Part shown: in pieces, positions 1 through 5,622 of the stretch
How the letters are laid out: each line of letters starts with the position of its first letter
Position numbering within the stretch: the stretch's first letter is position 1
From: Spiro-02 sp034114085
GTDB lineage: Bacteria > Spirochaetota > Spirochaetia > Sphaerochaetales > Sphaerochaetaceae
Direction: 5' to 3'
Length of the DNA: 5,622 nt
Assembly: GCA_034114085.1 (NCBI GenBank)
Contig: JAXEWB010000053.1
Span: 1-5,622 of the forward strand
The notes under the pieces: model-generated
Databases searched by the model: none
What the model saw: the letters and a program-made list of their open reading frames with translations, nothing else
Told to the model about the DNA's origin: nothing
Translations under genes and position numbers: made by a program

Positions 1-266
1 ATCTGACCGATTGTAGCGGAATTCCCGATGATTCTTGGCGGTTACTGGATGGCTTGGAGGTCTTGGTGATCGGGGCTTTGCGCCGGAAACCACATCCAAC
101 CCATTTTTCGGTTGGCCAGGCTGTCGAGGCCGCGCAAAGGATTGGAGCGAAGCAGACGTATTTGACGCATCTTTGCCATGAGTCCCGGCACCAGGAACTT
201 GACGAATCGTTGCCGGGGTCAATCCATGTGGCGTATGACACCTTGCGGTTGCATGTCTCCGGCTGA
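1..266 (+). CDS. MBL-fold metallohydrolase, PhnP-like, C-terminal part (5' end outside window)
   Basis: This is the last 87 codons of a metallo-beta-lactamase-fold hydrolase, probably of the PhnP/cyclic-phosphodiesterase-like branch. The reading frame is open from base 3 with no convincing start, so the gene begins upstream of the window. The visible part opens with LTDCSGIP, matching the conserved TD strand whose Asp (codon 9-11) is a metal ligand in this fold. It continues through PHPTHFS (His codon 102-104) to YLTHLCHE (His codon 168-170). The 22-residue spacing between these two histidines is what I recall between the active-site and metal-binding histidines of PhnP. The end, VAYDTLRLHV, is typical of the family C-terminus. 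The N-terminal HxHxDH motif is not visible and the substrate cannot be told. It ends 30 nt before polA with no terminator between, so cotranscription is likely. The family call is fairly sure and the function is not. Confidence 0.8.
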   Translation, partial: LTDCSGIPDDSWRLLDGLEVLVIGALRRKPHPTHFSVGQAVEAAQRIGAKQTYLTHLCHESRHQELDESLPGSIHVAYDTLRLHVSG

Positions 267-285
267 TGCTGGCGGGGTAGGGAAT

Positions 286-290
286 AGGAG
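286..290 (+). promoter_or_regulatory. Ribosome binding site of polA
   Basis: AGGAG lies 6 nt before the ATG at 297. It supports translation starting there, so the unusual N-terminal extension of PolA is probably made. The next in-frame ATG (codon 66, at 492) has no comparable site in front of it. Confidence 0.7.
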
Positions 291-296
291 TGCCCA

Positions 297-3200
297 ATGA
301 GTGATTATCAGGACTTTGAATTGTTCTCCGAACAGGATTACGACCAGACGCCCCGTTTTGAGGCGGCTCCGATGGTGGAGGCTGACAGGGGCGTCATATC
401 CGTCTCATCCCGTTTGGATAATGCGGACCATTCGGACGATGTACCCCATTCGGGCGATGTTCCCCATTCGGGCGATGTTCCAGTTGCCGTCATGGAGGGG
501 GGAGGCGCTGAGCGGACCATTGTGGATGATAAGCTGAACGATGGTCTGGAATCCACGGAATGTTCTGCGAATCAGCCGGAAACTCCAAAATATTCTGCCA
601 ATCGAAAACGTCTCTATATCATAGACGGCTACGGTTTGATCTACCGTTCCTATTTCGCATTCATCAACCGGCCCCTGCGGGATGGCGAAGGAAAGAACGT
701 TTCCGCGTTGTTCGGCTTCTTCAATACGTTGCTGATGCTGTTGCGCGACTACAAGCCGGATTATCTGGTAGTGGCGATGGATGCAAAAGGACCTACGTTC
801 CGGCACGAAATGTATGAACCGTACAAGGCCAACCGGGATGCGGCCCCGCCGGATCTCCATGAACAGGTTCCCCGGATCATCGAGGTACTTGAGGCGCTGG
901 GAGTTCCCCAGATCAGCAAGCAAGGGGTGGAGGCCGACGATATCATCGCCACCTTGTCCGAGAACGCGAAACGGTTCGACATTGAAAGCATCATGGTGAC
1001 CGGCGACAAGGACCTCCTTCAGCTGGTCGATTCCCATACGTTCGCATTGCGTCCGCCCAAGAAAGGGGAAAGTTCCTATCGGCTGTTCGGTGAGAAAGAG
1101 GTCGAGGATGAGTTCGGAATCAACGCTTCACAGATCGTTGACTATCTGTCTTTGCTGGGAGATAGCTCTGACAACGTTCCCGGCGTTTCTGGAATCGGTG
1201 AGAAGGGCGCCGTCAAGCTGTTGCAGGAATATGGCGGGCTGGATGGTATCTACGCTCATCTGGAGGATTGCCCGAAAGGTGTGCGGGCAAAGCTGGAGGC
1301 GGGCAGGGAGATGGCGTCGCTCAGTCGGAAACTGGTCGAGTTGCGCAATAACATCTTCCATGTAGACTCTTTCGATACGCCCGAATTCCTTGTCGAGACG
1401 GTTCATTACGACCAAGCCATCCCCCTGCTGGAGAAGGCCAATACGAAAAGTCTTGTCGCCGGTATGAAAAAAATGATGGACTCCGCTCAGAAGCAGGTCT
1501 CGAGGGCAGCGTCTCCAGGATTGGACATGGCTCCTGAAACGGAGCTTCCGGATGTTGTTTCGTTACCGTTGGAGGACATGGTATCTTGCGGATGTTCCTA
1601 TGAATCGGTTGCTTCTCTGGAGCATCTGGAAGAACTTCTGCTCCGTATGGAAGCTGATGGGGGCATCATCGCATTGGATTTCGAGACGACGAGCGTCGAG
1701 GCGATGGAAGCTATCCCTGTGGGCTTTTCCTTTACCAATGCCGAAAAACGGGCTTGGTACGTACCGCTTGTCGCGGATGGCGTTCGGGTTCTGGAAGATG
1801 AGCCAGTGAAACTGTTGCTTCGGGCGTATCTTGAAACCGGGCGGCTTGCCGTAGTCGGCCAGAATGTCAAGTACGACTATAAGGTCCTGTGCCGCTGGGG
1901 CGTCCGTCCTTCCAAGGTCGTATTCGACACCATGGTCGCCGCATGGCTGCTGGACAGCGCGAGGATGTCCTACAATATGGATGTTCTCGCGGAGTATCAT
2001 TTGCATTACAAGACGATTCATTACGCCGACGTCGTTCCTGAAGGCAAGCTTTTCTCTGATGTCCCCCTTGATCGCGCCACTGCGTACGGGGCTGAGGATG
2101 CCGACGTAACCTGGCGGCTCTATCTTCGTTTCCGCAAGTTGCTTGAGGAGCGGGGGATGTCAAAACTGATGTCCGACCTGGAGATGCCGCTGTTGACGAT
2201 CCTTGCCGACATGGAACTTGCAGGGGTGCGGCTTGACGCTTCGCGTCTGTCGGATTTCGGGGAGGAGGTCGGACAACGGCTCGATGCGATCCAGAAGGAA
2301 ATCTATACGCTCTGCGGGCATGAGTTCAACATCAATTCTCCGTTGCAGCTCCAGCAAGTTCTGTTTGTCGAGCGCAATCTGCCGACGGGAAAAAAGACCC
2401 GGACGGGTTTCTCCACGGCGACCGATACGCTGGAGAATCTCGCCGACCTCGACCCCGTGCCCGCGTTGATTCTTCAACACCGAGGCTTGGCCAAATTGAA
2501 GAACACATATATCGATACCTTGCCGTTGCTGATAGATTCCTTTACGGGGCGGGTGCATCCGACGTTTATCCAGACGGGAACGGCTACCGGCAGATTGTCC
2601 TGCCGCAACCCCAATCTCCAGAATATCCCGGTGCGAAGCGACGACGGGCGCCGTATCCGCGATGCGTTCATCCCAGCCGATGGTTGCCGGTTCCTGTCCG
2701 CCGACTATTCGCAGATCGAGCTGGTCGTTCTGGCGCATATGGCGGATGACCCTGGATTGAAGGAGGCGTTCCTTTCCGGTGTCGACGTCCACCGCCATAC
2801 CGCTTCGTTGATTTTCGGCGTTCCAAGCGACGATGTGACCGCTGACCAACGGAGGATCGCGAAGACAATCAATTTCGGGGTGATGTACGGGATGTCGTCA
2901 TTCCGGCTTTCCAATGAGCTGAAGATCAAGCGGTCCGAGGCGCAGGCGTTCATAGACGCTTATTTCGCCCGGTATAGCGGGGTGAAGAGTTTCGTTGACA
3001 AGACCCGTGGCGAGGCTGAACGGACGGGTATGGTCAGGACGTTGCTTGGGCATGAGCGTACCGTTCCCGAAATCCGTAGCGCGAACAAGATGGAGAAGGC
3101 CGGAGCGGAACGAATCGTGGTCAATACGGTCATACAGGGAAGCGCCGCCGATATCATGAAGCTGGCGATGCTCCATATCGCCGACCGCATGGGTAGGGAG

Positions 3201-3377
3201 CGTGTCAGGTCGAAGCTGTTGCTTCAAGTCCATGACGAACTGATATTCGAAGTTCCTGAAGCGGAACTAGAGCGGATGCGCAGGCTTGTCAGCGAAGAGA
3301 TGGAGCGGGCCGTCACATTGTCGATTCCGTTGAAGGCCAGCGTGGAATTCGGCCATAGCTGGGGGGAGATGCACTGA
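297..3377 (+). CDS. polA: DNA polymerase I with long N-terminal extension
   Basis: Family A DNA polymerase that fills gaps and removes RNA primers in lagging-strand synthesis and repair. At 1026 residues it is about 100 longer than E. coli PolA (928), mostly from an acidic, low-complexity N-terminus (1-105). The 5' nuclease domain (about 106-395) keeps D110, D162, E212/D214/D215, D237/D239 and GDSSDN at 288-293. The 3'-5' exonuclease (about 435-625) keeps D461, E463, D544, Y597 and D601, so proofreading should be active, unlike the degenerate domain of Taq or Bacillus enzymes. The polymerase domain has R766 in TGRLS, motif A DYSQIEL (D803), O-helix R852, K856, F860 and Y864, and motif C HDE (D980, E981). 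Phe at 860 is the ddNTP-discriminating form. V810 stands where most family members have Arg (E. coli R712). The start is chosen for AGGAG at 286-290. The stop overlaps the coaE start by one base. Confidence 0.98.
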   Translation: MSDYQDFELFSEQDYDQTPRFEAAPMVEADRGVISVSSRLDNADHSDDVPHSGDVPHSGDVPVAVMEGGGAERTIVDDKLNDGLESTECSANQPETPKYSANRKRLYIIDGYGLIYRSYFAFINRPLRDGEGKNVSALFGFFNTLLMLLRDYKPDYLVVAMDAKGPTFRHEMYEPYKANRDAAPPDLHEQVPRIIEVLEALGVPQISKQGVEADDIIATLSENAKRFDIESIMVTGDKDLLQLVDSHTFALRPPKKGESSYRLFGEKEVEDEFGINASQIVDYLSLLGDSSDNVPGVSGIGEKGAVKLLQEYGGLDGIYAHLEDCPKGVRAKLEAGREMASLSRKLVELRNNIFHVDSFDTPEFLVETVHYDQAIPLLEKANTKSLVAGMKKMMDSAQKQVSRAASPGLDMAPETELPDVVSLPLEDMVSCGCSYESVASLEHLEELLLRMEADGGIIALDFETTSVEAMEAIPVGFSFTNAEKRAWYVPLVADGVRVLEDEPVKLLLRAYLETGRLAVVGQNVKYDYKVLCRWGVRPSKVVFDTMVAAWLLDSARMSYNMDVLAEYHLHYKTIHYADVVPEGKLFSDVPLDRATAYGAEDADVTWRLYLRFRKLLEERGMSKLMSDLEMPLLTILADMELAGVRLDASRLSDFGEEVGQRLDAIQKEIYTLCGHEFNINSPLQLQQVLFVERNLPTGKKTRTGFSTATDTLENLADLDPVPALILQHRGLAKLKNTYIDTLPLLIDSFTGRVHPTFIQTGTATGRLSCRNPNLQNIPVRSDDGRRIRDAFIPADGCRFLSADYSQIELVVLAHMADDPGLKEAFLSGVDVHRHTASLIFGVPSDDVTADQRRIAKTINFGVMYGMSSFRLSNELKIKRSEAQAFIDAYFARYSGVKSFVDKTRGEAERTGMVRTLLGHERTVPEIRSANKMEKAGAERIVVNTVIQGSAADIMKLAMLHIADRMGRERVRSKLLLQVHDELIFEVPEAELERMRRLVSEEMERAVTLSIPLKASVEFGHSWGEMH
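429..482 (+). repeat. Three tandem 18-bp units inside polA, encoding HS(D/G)DVP
   Basis: Units at 429-446, 447-464 and 465-482 encode residues 45-62 as HSDDVP, HSGDVP, HSGDVP. Units 2 and 3 differ only at their last base; unit 1 differs from unit 2 at two bases. The near identity points to recent in-frame duplication in a part of the protein under little constraint. The reading frame is kept because the unit is a multiple of three. Confidence 0.9.
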
Positions 3378-3985
3378 TGCTGGTGATTGGATTGACTGGG
3401 CGTTCCTGCGCGGGGAAGGATCGCTTCGCAAAGGAATTCGCCGCGCTGGGGGTTCCCGTGATTGATGTCGATGGCTTGGGCCATGGCGCGTTGGCCGCCC
3501 AGACGGGACGTGTCGTCGAGACATTCGGACCGCAGGTGTTGGCCTGCGACGGTGCTATCGACAGGAAGGCCTTGGGACGGATCGTGTTCGGAGACCCTTC
3601 CAAACTCAAGCAGTTGGAATCGATTAGCCACCCTTGGATGGTCGGGGAATGTCATCGAATGGTTGCTGAAGCCAAGAAGGGCGGGCAGCGCATGGTCGTG
3701 CTCAACGCGGCCTTGCTGTACAGAATGGGACTGGACGCTTTGTGCGATGCTGTGATATTTGTCAAAGCGTCGTTCTATACTCGGTACCGTCGTGCGAAGG
3801 AACGGGACAAGGTGTCTTGGGAAGTGTTCAGGGCACGTGAAAAGGCCCAGGGGGACATCAATCCGGATGTTTTGAAGGGACGTGTTCCAGTGGTGATCAT
3901 GGAGAATGGCGGGGAGCCTGCGTTAATTCATCGACAAGTGATAGAGTTTTATGATACGATAGACGACAGGATGTCTTTATCGTAG
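3377..3985 (+). CDS. coaE: Dephospho-CoA kinase with atypical P-loop
   Basis: Cytosolic kinase for the last step of coenzyme A synthesis: ATP-dependent phosphorylation of the 3'-hydroxyl of dephospho-CoA. The length (202 residues) is normal for the family. Matches to CoaE are the N-terminal IGLTG strand with P-loop GRSCAGKD (8-15), VIDVDGLGH (28-36) against E. coli VIDAD, ISHPWM with the conserved HP (85-86), the LNAALLYRMGLD strand (109-120), the lid with R136/R138/R139 and ERD (142-144), and VVIMENGG near the C-terminus in place of the usual VIDNNG. Two departures stand out. The P-loop ends in Asp15 where Ser/Thr normally binds magnesium, and the Asp of the C-terminal VIDN motif is replaced by Met. 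The start ATG overlaps the polA stop (TGATG), with GGGGGGAG 8 nt upstream inside polA, so translational coupling is likely. Assignment as CoaE is firm at family level; full activity is inferred. Confidence 0.88.
   Translation: MLVIGLTGRSCAGKDRFAKEFAALGVPVIDVDGLGHGALAAQTGRVVETFGPQVLACDGAIDRKALGRIVFGDPSKLKQLESISHPWMVGECHRMVAEAKKGGQRMVVLNAALLYRMGLDALCDAVIFVKASFYTRYRRAKERDKVSWEVFRAREKAQGDINPDVLKGRVPVVIMENGGEPALIHRQVIEFYDTIDDRMSLS
3931..3960 (+). promoter_or_regulatory. Possible weak sigma-70-type promoter inside the coaE 3' end
   Basis: TCGACA at 3931-3936 and TACGAT at 3955-3960 are 18 bp apart and resemble -35 and -10 boxes (5 and 4 of 6 consensus bases). An overlapping TATGAT at 3950-3955 is a better -10 but has only a poor -35 partner. 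The stretch is AT-richer than its surroundings and would drive the downstream repeat protein with a leader of about 65 nt. Chance matches of this quality are common. Confidence 0.2.
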
Positions 3986-4017
3986 GGATAATTGTGACAT
4001 GATAGCCAGTTGTTGGC

Positions 4018-4023
4018 GAGAGG
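4018..4023 (+). promoter_or_regulatory. Ribosome binding site favouring the start at 4032
   Basis: GAGAGG lies 8 nt before ATG 4032. The alternative start ATG 3999 has AGGGA at 3984-3988, 10 nt upstream, which is also usable. The 4032 start is preferred because it gives a compact N-terminus (MTRSK) directly before the membrane segment. Confidence 0.5.
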
Positions 4024-4031
4024 TAGTGGTT

Positions 4032-5138
4032 ATGACAAGATCGAAATTGATAAATATTCTGACGATTACCGTAGTGGTGTCCATATTCTGTTTCGCGGGG
4101 ATGTGTATCATTGGCTATAGCGGGATACCGGGGGATTTGTTGGAAAACGCCCGTTCCAGACAGACGCAGCCGTTGCTGGAAATTCCTGAGCCCGAACGGC
4201 TCAAGCCGCAGCCGATAGAAGCCGTCCCGACCGAGACTGTTATGCCGGCGCCCGCCGACACCGACGCATTAGTGCAGGAGTTGCTTCCCAGGCTGGCCGA
4301 TGAATTGGCCCCGGTCCTGGCTGAACGCTTGCAGTCCGGCGCCCAGGTCGATCAGGCGCAGTTGATCGCCGATATACAGCCGCAACTGGAAACCGCGTTG
4401 CTTGCCCAACTGGAACCCCGGTTGGTAGCTCGCGCGGAAGATTATCTTCCCGACTTAGAGGCCTTGTTGCTAGTCAGGCTTGAACCTGAACTGGTTGCCA
4501 GAGCGGAAGGGTATCTCCCTGAGCTTGAAGCTATTCTTCTGAAGGATTTGGAGCCTCAGCTGGTGGCGAGGGCTGAGTCCTACATGCCGCAGCTTGAAGT
4601 TGCATTGCTCGCTGATTTGGAGCCTCAGTTTGTTGCGAAGGCCGAGGCATATATCCCTCAATTGGTTGATGCTCTGATTCCACAAATTGTTCCGCAAGTA
4701 GTCGCGACGCTTGAGACCCGTCTCGATTCCTATATGCCTACGGTTGCGGATGCGCTGAAACCCTATTTTGATTATTTGACGATGGATGACTTGACCGCCG
4801 CCTATGAGCAGTACAAGCCTCAGGTTGTGAAGGATCTGGTTCCGTTGATCGTGCCTGAGGTTCTGGACGCCATAGAATCTTCCTTTGTTTCTTCGGTGTC
4901 TCAGGTTGTGGCGGAGCCGGCGCCTTCTTCGCCAGCGATGCCGACGGTAGCGCAGCCAGTTGTTTCCGCTGAACCGGCTGCCGTACCCGCCGCGCCGACT
5001 TCCATAACGCCGAAGTGGTCGATTCCCGATGTGGACGAGGGCGCTTCCGTTTATCTTGATCCCGATGCATATGCCGTTCAGCGTGACGCGTTGCGACAGC
5101 AGGAAATTCAAAAGATTCTGGATATGTTGCAGGACTGA
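4032..5138 (+). CDS. Membrane-anchored protein with 23-residue helical repeats, function unknown
   Basis: I do not recognise this 368-residue protein (379 if started at 3999). Residues 1-5 (MTRSK) are basic and precede a hydrophobic stretch at about 6-28, suggesting an uncleaved signal anchor with the rest outside the cytoplasm. The Cys residues at 20 and 25 are preceded by Phe and Met, so a lipobox is unlikely. A Pro/Glu-rich linker (about 46-76) leads to an acidic helical region. From 117 to 208 it is four gap-free copies of a 23-residue unit, roughly PxLExxLLxxLEPxLVARAExYL. Degenerate copies follow to about 285 (PQLVDALIPQ, PQVVKDLVPL). A Pro/Ala/Val/Ser-rich linker (about 294-328) and a charged C-terminal tail ending RQQEIQKILDMLQD complete it. 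The pattern fits amphipathic helices broken by regular prolines, perhaps an envelope spacer or assembly scaffold; that is inference. It is the last gene before the terminator at 5165. Confidence 0.8.
   Translation: MTRSKLINILTITVVVSIFCFAGMCIIGYSGIPGDLLENARSRQTQPLLEIPEPERLKPQPIEAVPTETVMPAPADTDALVQELLPRLADELAPVLAERLQSGAQVDQAQLIADIQPQLETALLAQLEPRLVARAEDYLPDLEALLLVRLEPELVARAEGYLPELEAILLKDLEPQLVARAESYMPQLEVALLADLEPQFVAKAEAYIPQLVDALIPQIVPQVVATLETRLDSYMPTVADALKPYFDYLTMDDLTAAYEQYKPQVVKDLVPLIVPEVLDAIESSFVSSVSQVVAEPAPSSPAMPTVAQPVVSAEPAAVPAAPTSITPKWSIPDVDEGASVYLDPDAYAVQRDALRQQEIQKILDMLQD
4380..4655 (+). repeat. Four 69-bp coding repeats (23 residues each)
   Basis: Units at 4380-4448, 4449-4517, 4518-4586 and 4587-4655 encode the core LEP-x-(L/F)VA(R/K)AE-x-Y. 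Codons for the same residues differ between units (for example LEP is written ctggaaccc, cttgaacct, ttggagcct). The duplication is therefore old, and the protein pattern seems to be kept by selection rather than by recent copying. Longer, degenerate copies follow from 4656. Confidence 0.85.
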
Positions 5139-5164
5139 TATAGTTTTCCAAGTGAAAGCGAAAT

Positions 5165-5210
5165 AGACCGCCACAGTGAGTTGACTTTCTCACAACGGCG
5201 GTCTTTTATT
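5165..5210 (+). terminator. Rho-independent terminator of the gene cluster
   Basis: AGACCGCC (5165-5172) pairs perfectly with GGCGGTCT (5197-5204). Inside, a second helix GTGAG (5176-5180) with CTCAC (5189-5193) is separated by a symmetrical 3-nt internal loop (ACA/AAC) and carries an 8-nt loop. The run TTTTATT (5204-5210) follows directly. It begins 26 nt after the stop of the repeat protein, so it most likely ends the polA-coaE transcript. Confidence 0.92.
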
Positions 5211-5212
5211 AT

Positions 5213-5236
5213 GGGCTTGGGGCTTGGGGCTTGGGG
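5213..5236 (+). other. Putative G-quadruplex motif
   Basis: Four G-runs (5213-5215, 5219-5222, 5226-5229, 5233-5236) are separated by identical 3-nt CTT loops, meeting the usual G3+N1-7 rule on the + strand. The second block of the heptamer array loses the motif because its middle G is A. More G-runs follow at 5268-5271 and 5276-5280. Folding is predicted from the rule only. Confidence 0.6.
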
Positions 5237-5268
5237 CTTGGAGCTTGGAGCTTGGAGCTTGGAGCTTG
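5213..5268 (+). repeat. Heptamer tandem array: four GGGCTTG then four GAGCTTG
   Basis: Eight perfect-length 7-bp units start 3 bases after the terminator U-tract. Units 1-4 (5213-5240) are all GGGCTTG and units 5-8 (5241-5268) are all GAGCTTG, a clean two-block arrangement. Such arrays grow by replication slippage. No reading frame through it looks like a gene. Confidence 0.95.
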
Positions 5269-5280
5269 GGGTGGCGGGGG

Positions 5281-5424
5281 ACAATGGTCTTCTGGATGGT
5301 GGTCGCCCCAAATATCGAAAGTCGGCTTAGCAACAGAAAACTTGCATTTCAGGCTTGCCTGAAGATAAGGGTTCTTCAAAAGAGATGCTTTTGGGTATGT
5401 AGTTGCCAGTTGCATAAAGTGGGC
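5281..5424. other. Unique intergenic sequence without a gene; small hairpins
   Basis: No plausible coding region with a ribosome binding site is seen here on either strand. The stretch holds a perfect inverted repeat TTCAGGC-TT-GCCTGAA (5348-5363), which as RNA would give a 6-bp stem capped by CUUG. A second pair, TGAAGA (5360-5365) with TCTTCA (5373-5378), shares bases with the first, so only one can form at a time. No U-tract follows, so neither looks like a terminator. No confident promoter was found. Confidence 0.4.
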
Positions 5425-5622
5425 ATGAACTTGCCATCAACCAGCGATGAACTTGCCATCAACCAGCGATGAACTTGCCATCAGCCAGCGATGAACCTGC
5501 CATCAGCCAGCGATGAACCTGCCATCAGCCAGCGATGAACTTGCCATCAACCAGCGATGAACTTGCCATCAACTAGCGATGAACTTGCCATCAGCCAGCG
5601 ATGAACCTGCCATCAACTAGCG
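5425..5622. repeat. 22-bp tandem repeat array, nine units, continuing past the window
   Basis: Nine head-to-tail units of exactly 22 bp with no spacers begin at 5425 (5425-5446, 5447-5468, and so on), and the last ends on the final base of the window. All differences are transitions at three unit positions: 7 (T/C), 16 (A/G) and 18 (C/T). Each unit carries a TGA on each strand, and since 22 is not a multiple of three, every reading frame is closed about every 66 bp; the array is noncoding. There are no unique spacers, so it is not a CRISPR. It is a minisatellite whose function, if any, is unknown. Confidence 0.97.

Noticed and set aside
492..494. Alternative polA start at Met66
   Set aside because: No good ribosome binding site precedes it, whereas ATG 297 has AGGAG at ideal spacing.
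405..1037. 210-residue minus-strand frame opposite the polA 5' end
   Set aside because: It lies fully antisense to well-conserved polA coding sequence and shows no recognisable domain; long antisense frames are expected at this GC content.
2160..2849. 229-residue minus-strand frame opposite the polymerase domain
   Set aside because: Antisense shadow of conserved polA codons with no family resemblance.
4089..4106. Lipoprotein signal at Cys20 or Cys25 of the repeat protein
   Set aside because: The residues before each Cys are Phe and Met, not the small residue required at -1, so a signal anchor is the better reading.
4470..5174. 234-residue minus-strand frame opposite the repeat protein
   Set aside because: It is Arg/His/Asn-rich shadow sequence created by the coding repeats and begins near the terminator with no start signal.
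5108..5415. Minus-strand reading frames rich in SSKLQAPS-type repeats
   Set aside because: They are translations of the heptamer array and of the terminator stem, with no start signals. Similar peptides arise wherever such heptamers occur.
5224..5472. 82-residue + strand reading frame through the heptamer array into the 22-bp array
   Set aside because: It begins inside the heptamer repeat, has no ribosome binding site, and its start and end are translated repeats. The 22-bp array closes all frames regularly.
5425..5622. CRISPR array
   Set aside because: The units abut with no spacers and there are no cas genes in view.
5425..5622. Plasmid-type iterons or a replication origin
   Set aside because: The 22-bp length fits iterons, but no replication initiator gene, DnaA box or AT-rich melting region is seen, and the neighbours are chromosomal housekeeping genes.

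Overview
The window is a moderately GC-rich bacterial chromosomal segment with tightly packed genes, all on the + strand, followed by a gene-free tail built largely of short tandem repeats. The gene content is ordinary housekeeping: the 3' end of a PhnP-like metallo-beta-lactamase-fold hydrolase, a full-length DNA polymerase I (polA) with a long extra N-terminus, dephospho-CoA kinase (coaE), and a membrane-anchored protein of unknown function built on 23-residue repeats. Two residue choices are unusual: Val after the motif A core of PolA (usually Arg), and Asp at the Ser/Thr position of the CoaE P-loop. From memory these resemble spirochaete homologues (Sphaerochaeta/Treponema-like), but this placement is tentative because no search could be run.

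Layout. 1-266: C-terminal part of the MBL-fold hydrolase, cut by the window edge. 297-3377: polA, 30 nt after the hydrolase stop and preceded by a good Shine-Dalgarno sequence. 3377-3985: coaE, overlapping the polA stop by one base (TGATG), so translational coupling is likely. 4032-5138 (alternative start 3999): the repeat protein, 46 nt after coaE. 5165-5210: a strong intrinsic terminator closing the cluster. 5213-5268: eight copies of a heptamer, whose first half forms a canonical G-quadruplex motif. 5281-5424: unique sequence without a gene, containing two mutually exclusive small hairpins. 5425-5622: nine exact-length copies of a 22-bp unit, running off the window end.

The four genes probably form one transcription unit ending at the terminator, possibly with a weak extra promoter inside the 3' end of coaE. 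A polA-coaE pairing is seen in other bacteria (in Bacillus the two genes lie close together with mutM in between; no mutM is present here). PolA handles Okazaki-fragment maturation and gap repair, and CoaE makes the last step of coenzyme A synthesis. No mechanistic link between the two products is implied. The least explained parts are the repeat protein, the polA N-terminal extension and the 22-bp array.
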